A stretch of DNA of 38,107 nucleotides, from assembly GCA_026391655.1 (NCBI GenBank), contig JAPLDR010000121.1:22928-61034 (forward strand), read 5' to 3'. This DNA is from Bacteroidia bacterium. GTDB lineage: Bacteria; Bacteroidota; Bacteroidia; Bacteroidales; Prolixibacteraceae. Position 1 is the stretch's first letter. Each line of letters begins with the position of its first letter. The notes beneath the pieces are model-generated. The model was not told the DNA's origin. It saw only the letters and a program-made list of their open reading frames with translations, and did no database searches. Below, piece by piece: positions 25,187 through 33,362 of this stretch. The position numbers and the translations under genes are program-made.

Positions 25187-27403
25187 TTAGCCACCAAGTT
25201 CGAGCTGATCTCTAACAAGGTTAAAATAGATCCCTTTTCTTCCGACCAGCTCAGTATGAGTTCCCTTTTCGACGATTTCACCCCCTTCCAAAACTACGAT
25301 CTGGTCGGCATTTTTGACGGTACTTAAGCGATGTGCAACCACAATTACAGTTCGATCTTTAAAAAACTGATTCAGGTTTTCCATGATAACCAACTCATTT
25401 CTGGCATCCAGTGCATTGGTCGCTTCGTCGAAAAAAATATAATCGGGATCTTTATAAACCGACCTTGCAATTAGAATACGCTGCTTTTGACCTGTACTTA
25501 AGCCATGTCCTTCTCCACCGATTCTAGTGTTGTAACTTAACGGTAGCTCTTCGATAAATGATTGAATATTTGCTGTTTCTGCGGCTTTTTTGATCTTTTC
25601 AATATCCGGGATTTCGTCACCTATTCCGATGTTACCGGCTATCGTATCAGAGAAAATAAAACCTTCCTGCATAACAACTCCGCATCGTTTACGCCACTGT
25701 TGTTGATTGAAACTATCGAGCAATACTCCGCCTAAAGATATTTCTCCTTTACCCGGTTTGTAAAAACCAAGAATAAGCTTTACGAGCGTACTCTTTCCGC
25801 TGCCGCTGATTCCAACAATTGCGGTGACCTTATTTGCCGGAATCTCCAAATTGATCTTTTTTAATACTTTGGGAGAATTTGGGCCTTCATACTGAAAAGT
25901 GACATTTTTTAACACAATATCTTTCCCTGATGGGATTTGGTTAATTGTCCGCTCCTCAGGTTTCTCCTCATCCTCTTTTTCATTGATTTCACTTAACCTT
26001 TCGAGACTGATTTTAGCATCCTGAGCCGATTGCACAAATCCGATGAACAACTGAATTGGCGCATTTAGCTGACCTATAATGTATTGAACCGCCATCATCA
26101 TGCCCAATGTCATTTCACCGTTAACAACAGCCCGTGCTGTCAGGAAGGAGATAATAATGTCTTTCGTCTGATTAATAAATGTAGCACCTACGAGTTGATT
26201 CTGATTAAGAATAAGCCCTTTTATATTTACCTTATATAGTTTTGCCTGTATTCGTTCCCATTCCCAACGTTTTTGTTTTTCACAATTATTGAGTTTAATC
26301 TCCTGCATTCCCGTGATCAATTGAACTATATTGCTCTGATTGGCAGATGCCTGCTGAAATCGTTTATAATCCAATGTTCTGCGCTTTTTAAGAAAAAGCA
26401 ACACCCATCCAATATATAGCATACTTCCTACAAAGAATACGACTAAGATGCCCGGGTGATAGGTGGCCATTATAATCGTATAAATCACCAACGTGATGAA
26501 GGCAAATAAAATATTGACAAGTGAAGTAGTCAGAAAGTTCTGAATCCGGCTGTGATCTCCCATACGCTGCATAATATCACCCACCAAACGGGAATCAAAA
26601 AATGAGATTGGCAAACGCATTAGTTTGATCAAAAAATCGGAGATCAGCGAAATGCTCACTCTTGTTGTGACATGCAACATGATCCAATTTCGGATCATCT
26701 CATTGGCAGTCTGACCCAAAGTCAGAACTAACTGAGCGACCAATACCATCCCTATAAAATTCAGGTCGCTATTTCCAATTCCATAATCGACAATAGATTG
26801 GGTCAGAAACGGAAATATCATACTCACAAGACTTCCGGTCAACATCCCGAGAAGAAGCTGGATAATGAATTTCCGATACGGGCGTAAATAATTCAGTAAA
26901 TAACTATATCTCTTAACATTTTGATTTTCTAATTCTTCCTTGTAAAATTCAGATGCAGGCTCAAGCAGTAATGCGAAACCTTCACTTCCCTGAGCAGACC
27001 AGCATTTTAAAAACTCCGGCATATAATATTCTAACAACCCAATAGCCGGATCAGCAATGTGTATGACCGCACCTCCTCCTTTTTGATTCGAAAAAAGTGA
27101 AAATCTTCCCTTTCGGGAGATCCCGGTAACAACTACGAAATGTTTCTGATTCCAATGAATAATGCAAGGAAGTGGAACCTCTTCACTCAATTGTTCCCAG
27201 GTCAGACGTACGCCTCTGGATCTGAAACCCATATTCTCAGCAGCATCACTCAAACCAAGCATAGATACACCCTCACGAGCAGAATAAGTCAGACTACGTA
27301 CCTGCTGTAACGAATAGCTGCGTCCATAGTACCTGGCAATCATTCGCAAGCAAGTCGGACCGCAATCCATGGCATCAAGTTGCTTGAAGAAAGGGAATCG
27401 CAT
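25187..27403 (-). CDS. C39 peptidase-containing ABC exporter
   Basis: A 738-residue exporter with all three parts of a peptidase-containing ABC transporter. Residues 1-135 are a C39 peptidase that cuts double-glycine leaders: C14 in DCGPTC, H88 in HWNQKHFVVV and D118 in IADPA. Residues about 165-470 form the six-helix membrane domain. The nucleotide-binding domain has Walker A GISGSGKST, signature LSTGQKQR, Walker B YIFFDEATNALD and switch VAHRLSTV. All catalytic residues are intact. The GG-leader peptide at 27649 is divergently transcribed, starts 245 bases away and is its evident substrate. Confidence 0.95.
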   Translation of the reverse strand: MRFPFFKQLDAMDCGPTCLRMIARYYGRSYSLQQVRSLTYSAREGVSMLGLSDAAENMGFRSRGVRLTWEQLSEEVPLPCIIHWNQKHFVVVTGISRKGRFSLFSNQKGGGAVIHIADPAIGLLEYYMPEFLKCWSAQGSEGFALLLEPASEFYKEELENQNVKRYSYLLNYLRPYRKFIIQLLLGMLTGSLVSMIFPFLTQSIVDYGIGNSDLNFIGMVLVAQLVLTLGQTANEMIRNWIMLHVTTRVSISLISDFLIKLMRLPISFFDSRLVGDIMQRMGDHSRIQNFLTTSLVNILFAFITLVIYTIIMATYHPGILVVFFVGSMLYIGWVLLFLKKRRTLDYKRFQQASANQSNIVQLITGMQEIKLNNCEKQKRWEWERIQAKLYKVNIKGLILNQNQLVGATFINQTKDIIISFLTARAVVNGEMTLGMMMAVQYIIGQLNAPIQLFIGFVQSAQDAKISLERLSEINEKEDEEKPEERTINQIPSGKDIVLKNVTFQYEGPNSPKVLKKINLEIPANKVTAIVGISGSGKSTLVKLILGFYKPGKGEISLGGVLLDSFNQQQWRKRCGVVMQEGFIFSDTIAGNIGIGDEIPDIEKIKKAAETANIQSFIEELPLSYNTRIGGEGHGLSTGQKQRILIARSVYKDPDYIFFDEATNALDARNELVIMENLNQFFKDRTVIVVAHRLSTVKNADQIVVLEGGEIVEKGTHTELVGRKGIYFNLVRDQLELGG

Positions 27404-27493
27404 ACCCGATAACTTTAATTTGAGTGAAGTTCAGACACTAAACAGACACTGATCCTTGACCACTATAAATGGGAAAGCTTAATTTCTGAGTTG

Positions 27494-27525
27494 TAAAGTT
27501 ACTTTAATGAGTCAATATTTTACAA
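27494..27525 (-). promoter_or_regulatory. Candidate promoter of the exporter operon
   Basis: On the minus strand there is TTG (27523-27525), a 21-base spacer and TAACTTTA (27494-27501), one base off TAnnTTTG. It lies about 90 bases upstream of the exporter start. Confidence 0.3.
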
Positions 27526-27648
27526 AAGGCTGTTGAATTTTATATTTTGATTTTTTTTTACTTTAATGTGAAAATAGTTTCGTTTTTCAGGTAACAATTG
27601 AAGGTCGATTCCTATTAATAGGTGTACAAATTTTATAAACAACTCACG

Positions 27649-27864
27649 ATGAAAAGCAGATCTTCTATTTCTTCAAAAAACAATGATTATGAAGGCCAGT
27701 TTAAAGAACTAAGTTACAACGAGATGATTAATCTGAGAGGTGGCGAAACACCTCCTACTCCTCCGACTGAAGGCAATGATTTTCCCATTGGACCTTTAAA
27801 GAGTAGCCTAAACAGCATAACGTATACTCCCCCGCAACAGATTCCGGTTTTGAAGGCACAATAA
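27649..27864 (+). CDS. Double-glycine leader precursor peptide (RiPP/bacteriocin-like)
   Basis: A 71-residue precursor. The ATG at 27649 (MKSRSSISSK...) is preferred over an in-frame GTG nine codons upstream. Residues 1-32 are a leader ending FKELSYNEMINLRGG, which matches the L-S-x-x-E-[ML]-x-x-[IL]-x-G-G pattern cut by C39 peptidases. The 39-residue core begins ETPPTPPTEGND, is proline-rich, has no cysteine and ends PVLKAQ. Three threonines at regular 3-residue spacing are followed by Glu and Asp, the side chains that ATP-grasp maturases join. It is divergent from the C39 exporter and is followed by a perfect terminator, so it is a monocistronic gene. Confidence 0.85.
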   Translation: MKSRSSISSKNNDYEGQFKELSYNEMINLRGGETPPTPPTEGNDFPIGPLKSSLNSITYTPPQQIPVLKAQ

Positions 27865-27927
27865 TTCACGGATTTTAACACAAATAATTACCGGAGTCGC
27901 AACCATTCATAACGAACCTTTAAGCTG

Positions 27928-27967
27928 ACAGGTTGTATCTGCATCCAGGATACAACCTGTTTTTTTT
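27928..27967 (+). terminator. Intrinsic terminator after the GG-leader peptide gene
   Basis: A perfect 12-bp stem (ACAGGTTGTATC with GATACAACCTGT) has a 9-base loop (TGCATCCAG) and is followed by seven or more T residues. It lies 64 bases after the peptide stop. Confidence 0.9.
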
Positions 27968-28063
27968 ATTCTTAGAATCAATAAAATGTTCAATTGATTC
28001 ACTTATTTCTTGCAGTGGCATTTTTGAGTAAAAAACAAACCATCATTCCAAAAATCGTTCAAC

Positions 28064-28078
28064 AAATTCTTATCTTGC
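28064..28078 (+). promoter_or_regulatory. Shared element AAATTCTTATCTTGC upstream of the CHAT gene
   Basis: This 15-mer matches the element upstream of the sigma factor gene (AAATGCTTATCTTGC, minus strand) at 14 of 15 positions. Both lie exactly 33 bases before a start codon. It may be the -10 region of a promoter recognised by the neighbouring sigma factor, or a variant of the housekeeping TATCTTTGC box with one T missing. Confidence 0.5.
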
Positions 28079-28111
28079 CGAAGATAATTCCTGATAAATT
28101 CATCTCTGGTA

Positions 28112-30913
28112 ATGAAGGTTTTAAAGCTTTTTTATTTATTGTTTTTCAGTATCCTGAGTTTGACTTTAACTGCTCAGGAAACCGCGAATGATACTGTAAG
28201 TATTGTATATTCAGCTTGTATCAATATGGTGAAGGCAGGACACTCACTTGAAGCTGTTACACGTTTATCAGGACTTCTGAAGCCAAACATCCAATTAACA
28301 GAGAAACAAAAACTGGCCGTCAATAACAATCTTGGAATCCTGCATAAAAACCTTGGCCAATATGTTATCGCCCTTAAGCATTACGATACAGCAGAATCAA
28401 TCTATCTTAATAACAGATTTACAGATAACTCTCTTTTGGTGAGTATTTATGGCAACAAAGCAAATATCTACTCTGCAAAGGGAGATTATAACAAAGCGCT
28501 GGAATACATCGAAAAGGCCATCAGGTCTATTCAAGGAAGCAATGCATCACCGATATTTAAACGACAAGCCACCTCATCGCTCTATCTCAATGCAGGAATT
28601 GCCTATAGTCAGCTAAATGAATTAAATCAGGCTTTATCGTCATTTAATAATAGCATATCCATTTATAATAAATACAGTTTACCTGGTAAAGACATAATAT
28701 ATCTGCATCTGGCGGGAACCTTCGCGAAAATGGAGAACAAGCTTTTAGCAGATAAATACTTTAACCTCAGTATCAGAGCGTCAGAGGCAGAGAACAAAAG
28801 TTTCTCTGTCAGACTGGTCGAAATTTACAGGGATTACAGTTATTTTCTTTTATCTATTAATGAAAATACCAAAGCGTTGTCTTTCATTCATCGTGCATTA
28901 AATCTCAACATTAAAAACTTTGGCGAGAAAAATAAGGTTACTTCGAGTTGCTACCAATTTTTAGGCGATTATTACCGGACCATTAAGGATTATCAAAAAG
29001 CTTTAACTTACTATCAAATGGCTTTAATATCGGGTTCAAAAGATTTTAGTGATCCGAAAATTGAGGCTAATCCTTCATTGATTGATATCAACTTCAATTT
29101 ATGGCAATTAAGGTTATTGGGTCGAAAAGCTGATGTTTTAGCTATTAAGGCTGACGAGGAGAAGGATAAAAACAGCAAAATCCATGATCTTTTAGTTAGC
29201 CTGAGTACAATGAATCTCGCAATTGAGATGACTAAGACAGTCAGGGGTGACTATCAGTATGAAGAAGCCCGTCTCATATTTAACGAGAAGCAAAAGAATG
29301 TATTCGTGATGGCTCTTGAAACTGCCCTGAAACTTTATGATCTTACCGGCGAAAGAAGGTATTTGAATCTTGCTTATCAAAATGCACAACAAGGTAAAGC
29401 CAATGAACTTAAATATGAAATTGCCAGAAACAAATTGTTTTCCAATAACGAAATACCTGATTCACTCCGAAATAAAGAAAAGGAATTACAAGGTAATATC
29501 GCAGGATATAGTGTACTTATCCGAAATGAATCGGCTCTATCCAAACCCGATACTACCAAAATTGCCTACTGGAAGGATCAACAGTTTGATTTGAACAGAC
29601 TCCTTGAGAAACAGACTGAAGAGATTGAACGGAATTACCCCCGGTATATTGATAAAATTAAAAGAGGGAATATTATTGCAATCGAAACAATACAGTCCAA
29701 TTTAAAACCTGATGAAAGCCTGATCGAATATGTAATTTCCGAAAAGTATGAAAAAGGGGACCGGAAGTTGTATGAGTTTGTGATTACTCAAAAAAATCTG
29801 GTTTGTCATACGGAATTAATTGACAGTACTTTGTCGTCTGATTTTTCACTTCTAAAAGAGCAATTAGTCAATCAATTCACCGAAAACAACGGTGTTGAGT
29901 ATTATAACAAGATGAATCAGTTACTTTATTACGCTTATAACGTTTTGATTCAACCCATCGAGAAACATTTTGCGGGGAAACAGCTGATCATCATTCCTGA
30001 CGATGAGATCTCCTACCTGCCATTCGATGCTTTATTAACTTCATGGACTAAGAAGAAAAAGATTAATTATGCCGAATTGGCTTATCTGATCCGTGATTAC
30101 TCAATTTCATACGCTTATTCAACCAATACGATGTGGAATAACCAGTCAAAAGCTAAGAATTGCCCTAAAGTCATTGGATTTGCGCCCGATTATTCAAATA
30201 TCGGATCAGCTGATGTGGAAAAGTTTAAGGTGCTAAAATCCAATAATATTGAGGTGGGGAGTATTCTAAACAATTTTGACGGAACTATTTTTAAAGCCGA
30301 CCAGGCAACGATTGCCAATTTCAGATCGAATTTAAATAGCGGTGCAATACTTCATCTTGCCATGCATGCAGAATTAGACGATAAACAGGCAGGCTCATCA
30401 AGTTTAATATTTACTCCCGGCATTAAAAACCCTGACAATTATCGCTTGTATAATTATGAAATCGGACAAATGAACATTAACTCGCCAATGGTAGTATTGA
30501 GTGCCTGCAACACAGGGAATGGAAAACTCTACAGTGGAGAAGGATTAATGAGTCTTGCACGCAATTTCGTTCTGGCGGGCGTTCCCTCAGTTATTGAAAC
30601 GCTTTGGCCTGTTGAAGATGTTTCAGGCTCAAAAATAATGGGGAGTTTTTACAAATATCTTTCGCAAGGAAAACCAAAAAACACTGCGCTGAGGCAGGCT
30701 AAGTTGGATTATATTAATAATATATCACCATCTTTTGTAAATCCAAGATTCTGGGCAGCTTACACCCTAATGGGAGATGTTTCAGCGATTAAGAAGATTT
30801 GGTGGAAAGATCCCTGGATAATTATTTCGTTGATCATCGTCATCTCAACGATTACAGTACTTTTAATTTACCGATTAAGGCTTTTAAGGATAACCAGAGC
30901 TTTATTTTTATAA
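28112..30913 (+). CDS. Exported TPR-CHAT domain protein (caspase-like protease fold)
   Basis: A 933-residue protein with a signal peptide (residues 1-21, LKLFYLLFFSILSLTLTAQ). Helical tetratricopeptide repeats span about 30-330 (for example YGNKANIYSAKGDYNKALEY and FLGDYYRTIKDYQKALTYY). A CHAT domain spans about 600-890, with IIIPDDEISYLPFDALL, the catalytic histidine H752 in HLAMHAE and the catalytic cysteine C799 in LSACNTG. The typical end NPRFWAAYTLMGD follows. A C-terminal membrane helix (about 902-919) suggests an anchor, with the protease in the periplasm. CHAT proteins are cysteine proteases of the caspase/separase clan; the substrate here is unknown. Its 3' end overlaps the convergent TPR/anti-sigma-like gene by 46 bases, and its upstream element is shared with the sigma gene. 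Confidence 0.9.
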   Translation: MKVLKLFYLLFFSILSLTLTAQETANDTVSIVYSACINMVKAGHSLEAVTRLSGLLKPNIQLTEKQKLAVNNNLGILHKNLGQYVIALKHYDTAESIYLNNRFTDNSLLVSIYGNKANIYSAKGDYNKALEYIEKAIRSIQGSNASPIFKRQATSSLYLNAGIAYSQLNELNQALSSFNNSISIYNKYSLPGKDIIYLHLAGTFAKMENKLLADKYFNLSIRASEAENKSFSVRLVEIYRDYSYFLLSINENTKALSFIHRALNLNIKNFGEKNKVTSSCYQFLGDYYRTIKDYQKALTYYQMALISGSKDFSDPKIEANPSLIDINFNLWQLRLLGRKADVLAIKADEEKDKNSKIHDLLVSLSTMNLAIEMTKTVRGDYQYEEARLIFNEKQKNVFVMALETALKLYDLTGERRYLNLAYQNAQQGKANELKYEIARNKLFSNNEIPDSLRNKEKELQGNIAGYSVLIRNESALSKPDTTKIAYWKDQQFDLNRLLEKQTEEIERNYPRYIDKIKRGNIIAIETIQSNLKPDESLIEYVISEKYEKGDRKLYEFVITQKNLVCHTELIDSTLSSDFSLLKEQLVNQFTENNGVEYYNKMNQLLYYAYNVLIQPIEKHFAGKQLIIIPDDEISYLPFDALLTSWTKKKKINYAELAYLIRDYSISYAYSTNTMWNNQSKAKNCPKVIGFAPDYSNIGSADVEKFKVLKSNNIEVGSILNNFDGTIFKADQATIANFRSNLNSGAILHLAMHAELDDKQAGSSSLIFTPGIKNPDNYRLYNYEIGQMNINSPMVVLSACNTGNGKLYSGEGLMSLARNFVLAGVPSVIETLWPVEDVSGSKIMGSFYKYLSQGKPKNTALRQAKLDYINNISPSFVNPRFWAAYTLMGDVSAIKKIWWKDPWIIISLIIVISTITVLLIYRLRLLRITRALFL

Positions 30914-31881
30914 ATACCTTCAGTTTCGGACAATGTTTCCATTAAGGAATGTGCCTTTTGAATCTCACTTGTTTTAATATAGCACAATCCCAGATACCAT
31001 TGAGCCTCAGGAATAAACTGATCTTCAAGAGAAAGAAGTTTACTTAACAAAGTAATGGCTGAAGGGAAATCGCCTTGTCCCATTTGGTTAAGACCTGAGA
31101 ATAGTAACACCTCTTGTGAGTTTTCATTCATTTTTCGTAATTCATTAAATGTCAGTTCAGCATGGGTATAATCCTTAGATAAATAATAATCGACTCCCTC
31201 TTGTAATTTTCCGGTAACTTCTCGCGAACTGCCTCTTAAACGAAATGAATTTGCATCCAAAGGCTCGTAATAACGCTCGTAAACAGAATCTCCAGAATAT
31301 GAAGGCGTAAGCGATTTAAATAACAACATAGACAGCACTAATACTGCAGCAGCAATCTGGAAAACAATTTTTTTGGTCATAAGCCGACGTAAAGCGGGTA
31401 CTTGAATATCTGATTCATTGAATGGATCCGATTTTTTTACATATTCGGCAATCCTACGGGAAGCAACATCATTCCCGATGGTCGGGTTGCTTTGCCCGAA
31501 GTTACTGACCCAAACTTCCGTGATATCATCAATTCCTGAAAGAACCATTTCAACTTCGGCTTTTGCAATCTTTATTTGTAATTCTACCTCGTTTTCTACT
31601 TCATAAATATTGATATCCTGTTTTCCGCTTCTCAATCCACCCTTATTCCGATAGGTATCGATATCTTTGCGGGCAAGTATTTCAGCTTTAATCAGGTCGG
31701 GATCTCTTTCAATAGATTCTAGTAATAGGCTCTGTTTCATAATATTATCTAGCTTTTCCTGAAACACAAATTCTTTTCTCAATTGCTTATTGTACCTCAG
31801 ATTCCGCTTAAACTCCTCTCGCTCAACATTACTCATTTCACCAGAGTGGTAGTTGAGTATGATGTCAGTAAAATTATTCAT
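30868..31881 (-). CDS. Anti-sigma-like membrane protein with C-terminal TPR
   Basis: A 337-residue protein. The N-terminal cytoplasmic part (1-165) begins like anti-sigma factors of this phylum (FTDIILNYHSGEMSNVEREEF, resembling the helical anti-sigma domain without zinc ligands). One membrane helix follows (171-189, KIVFQIAAAVLVLSMLLF). The periplasmic part has two to three TPR units (226-335: GVDYYLSKDYTHAELTFNEL, YLGLCYIKTSEIQKAHSLME). It lies 16 bases behind the sigma factor gene, the usual place of a cognate anti-sigma factor, and runs convergently into the CHAT gene. The role is inferred from context and topology. Confidence 0.75.
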   Translation of the reverse strand: MNNFTDIILNYHSGEMSNVEREEFKRNLRYNKQLRKEFVFQEKLDNIMKQSLLLESIERDPDLIKAEILARKDIDTYRNKGGLRSGKQDINIYEVENEVELQIKIAKAEVEMVLSGIDDITEVWVSNFGQSNPTIGNDVASRRIAEYVKKSDPFNESDIQVPALRRLMTKKIVFQIAAAVLVLSMLLFKSLTPSYSGDSVYERYYEPLDANSFRLRGSSREVTGKLQEGVDYYLSKDYTHAELTFNELRKMNENSQEVLLFSGLNQMGQGDFPSAITLLSKLLSLEDQFIPEAQWYLGLCYIKTSEIQKAHSLMETLSETEGIYKNKALVILKSLNR

Positions 31882-31897
31882 AATATTGGCTGATTTG

Positions 31898-32485
31898 CTA
31901 TTTAATATTTAGATTTTTCTCCAACTCTTTAAAATCCGGATGTTCCATTATTCTGTTTTTCAACTCTTTCATACATTCACTTTTCTTTTTCCGAACATAT
32001 CCATAACTGTATCCCAATGTCTCGGCGATCTCTGACGGCGAAATCTCCAACCAGTACATTTTAAGAATTTTCTGTGAAATATCATCCATTGCATCAAAAC
32101 ACTTCCGGAAAACATTCTCATAGAATACACAATCTCCTGCTTCTGAAAAATCGATTTCTGCGGACTCGGCCTCCCTACGTACTTCGTAGTTTTTTGCCGC
32201 TTTTTGTCTGTCAAGTTCAATTAGCCACAAATGTTTGCAAATAGCGAATATATAGGTCGATAATGCCCCCTGAACTTCAAAATTGTTCTTGAGAATCTTT
32301 TCGATAATGATAAACAACGCATCCTGAAAAACATCCTTCGCATTTTCCTCGTCACCATTATTTTTCGATATAAAATAACTGATAACAGGAAGTAACTCCT
32401 TAGCCAGATATTTCACAGCGAATGATTCGCCGGATTTTAAGCCTTGAATAATTTCCTGATCGGTGTACTTCTTCATTTGCAACAA
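31898..32485 (-). CDS. ECF-type RNA polymerase sigma factor
   Basis: A 195-residue sigma-70 family protein with only regions 2 and 4. Region 2 covers about 25-95 (DEENAKDVFQDALFIIIEKI, LSTYIFAICKHLWLIELDRQK). Region 4 covers about 130-185 and has the helix-turn-helix SPSEIAETLGYSYGYVRKKKSECM. The ATG at 32483-32485 (MLQMKK) is favoured over one three codons later because it places the upstream shared element at exactly the same distance as in the CHAT gene. It is probably cotranscribed with the membrane anti-sigma-like gene, 16 bases downstream, and is likely held inactive by it. Confidence 0.92.
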   Translation of the reverse strand: MLQMKKYTDQEIIQGLKSGESFAVKYLAKELLPVISYFISKNNGDEENAKDVFQDALFIIIEKILKNNFEVQGALSTYIFAICKHLWLIELDRQKAAKNYEVRREAESAEIDFSEAGDCVFYENVFRKCFDAMDDISQKILKMYWLEISPSEIAETLGYSYGYVRKKKSECMKELKNRIMEHPDFKELEKNLNIK

Positions 32486-32518
32486 TATATTCAGCGTTTT
32501 TGCAATATCTTCAACAGT

Positions 32519-32533
32519 GCAAGATAAGCATTT
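32519..32533 (-). promoter_or_regulatory. Shared element AAATGCTTATCTTGC upstream of the sigma gene
   Basis: On the minus strand this element ends 33 bases before the sigma factor ATG, the same distance as its near-identical partner before the CHAT gene. It suggests autoregulation of the sigma operon and co-regulation of the CHAT protein. Confidence 0.5.
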
Positions 32534-33035
32534 AGTACAAACATCTTTTTACACGGACTACAGATTAATTTTAAAAAGCTGTAAATACAAAAATTGTGCA
32601 GATATATGCAATACAAAGAAGTGTGTTGGTATAGTCACTATTCAGACAAACTGAAATAAGATTTATCAGGACGGCTTTAGTTTTAAAATAAAGCCTTCCG
32701 GCATAATCTATCATTCAGTACATTTATCAAAGAACGATCACACAAAAATTCAAAAACTAATCGATGCTGTTATCGTCAGAAAAATAAAAGCAACCTATTG
32801 GAGCAAAAATTTATCGTTCATTTTATGCTTTTATACCGTTTAATAGGAATCACTATTAAATTGTTACCCGTTTTTAACAATTATTTTTCAAAAAAAATAA
32901 AAAAAAATGTATATGCAACAAATTCAGCCAGTTACAATGGGTATATATTTCTTCCAAAAACAGATAAACAAAAACACTGAAATTATTGTCGTATTAATAA
33001 ATTTTGTTTTTCTTTGCATCGAACAAATTTTAAAG
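32534..33035. other. About 500-base non-coding region before the trp leaders
   Basis: An AT-rich region between the sigma promoter and the first Trp leader. It contains a hairpin at 32669-32699 (GGACGGCTTTA pairing with TAAAGCCTTCC, one mismatch, nine-base loop) and an A-tract at 32889-32909. Short frames here are not protein-like. The trp promoter must lie at its downstream end. Confidence 0.5.
32986..33016 (+). promoter_or_regulatory. Candidate trp operon promoter
   Basis: TTG (32986-32988), a 20-base spacer, and TTTCTTTG (33009-33016), one base off TAnnTTTG. The start would fall about 15 bases before the first leader peptide, which is a suitable place, but the -7 match is imperfect. Confidence 0.3.
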
Positions 33036-33095
33036 ATGACAACATTTAAATCAATATGGCTTTGGTGGGGCAACACTTTCCTCTGTAAGAGGTGA
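33036..33095 (+). CDS. trp leader peptide 1
   Basis: A 19-residue open frame, MTTFKSIWLWWGNTFLCKR, with three Trp codons in four positions (TGG at 33057, 33063 and 33066). It is followed by the classical attenuator geometry. Segment 1 (AATATGGCTT, 33053-33062, covering the first Trp codon) is complementary to segment 2 (AAGCCATATT, 33095-33104). Segment 2 (GGTGAAGCC, 33091-33099) can instead pair with segment 3 (GGCTTACC, 33126-33133), the 5' arm of the terminator. Ribosome stalling at Trp codons would free segment 2 to form the antiterminator. Confidence 0.85.
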   Translation: MTTFKSIWLWWGNTFLCKR

Positions 33096-33121
33096 AGCCA
33101 TATTGTATTTTTAAAATATAC

Positions 33122-33156
33122 AACCGGCTTACCTGTTACAGGTAGGCTGGTTTTTT
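33122..33156 (+). terminator. trp attenuator 1 terminator hairpin
   Basis: AACCGGCTTACCTG (33122-33135) pairs with CAGGTAGGCTGGTT (33139-33152), with two G-U pairs and a 3-base loop, followed by a T tract. It is the 3:4 structure of the first attenuator. Confidence 0.85.
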
Positions 33157-33202
33157 GTTTTAACAGATATGATTCAATATTAATAGAATAACAAAAGCAG
33201 AA

Positions 33203-33265
33203 ATGAAGCTTATAACTCAAAATAATTGGTCCTGGCGTTGGCAGGATTACTTTTTACAAATGTGA
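33203..33265 (+). CDS. trp leader peptide 2
   Basis: A 20-residue open frame beginning MKLITQNNWSWRWQDY, with Trp codons at 33227, 33233 and 33239, i.e. three Trp in five codons. After its TGA, segment GGATAACC (33268-33275) can pair with GGCTTATC (33304-33311) in the 5' arm of the second terminator, leaving one C bulged. That is the expected antiterminator. It lies 98 bases upstream of the trpE start. Confidence 0.85.
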   Translation: MKLITQNNWSWRWQDYFLQM

Positions 33266-33300
33266 AAGGATAACCTTCGTGTCTCTCTATTAAGGAGGAA

Positions 33301-33335
33301 AACGGCTTATCGGATCACGATAAGCCGTTTTTTTT
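33301..33335 (+). terminator. trp attenuator 2 terminator hairpin
   Basis: A perfect 11-bp stem (AACGGCTTATC, 33301-33311, with GATAAGCCGTT, 33319-33329) has a 7-base loop and is followed by T residues to 33335. It ends 27 bases before the trpE ATG, so termination here would prevent transcription of the operon. Confidence 0.9.
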
Positions 33336-33362
33336 ATAAATAATTCAAAACAATACTAAAAT

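Noticed and set aside
32798-33220. Longer open frames across the trp leader region
   Set aside because: They are AT-rich frames over the attenuators. Only the short Trp-rich peptides at 33036 and 33203 fit the RNA structures.
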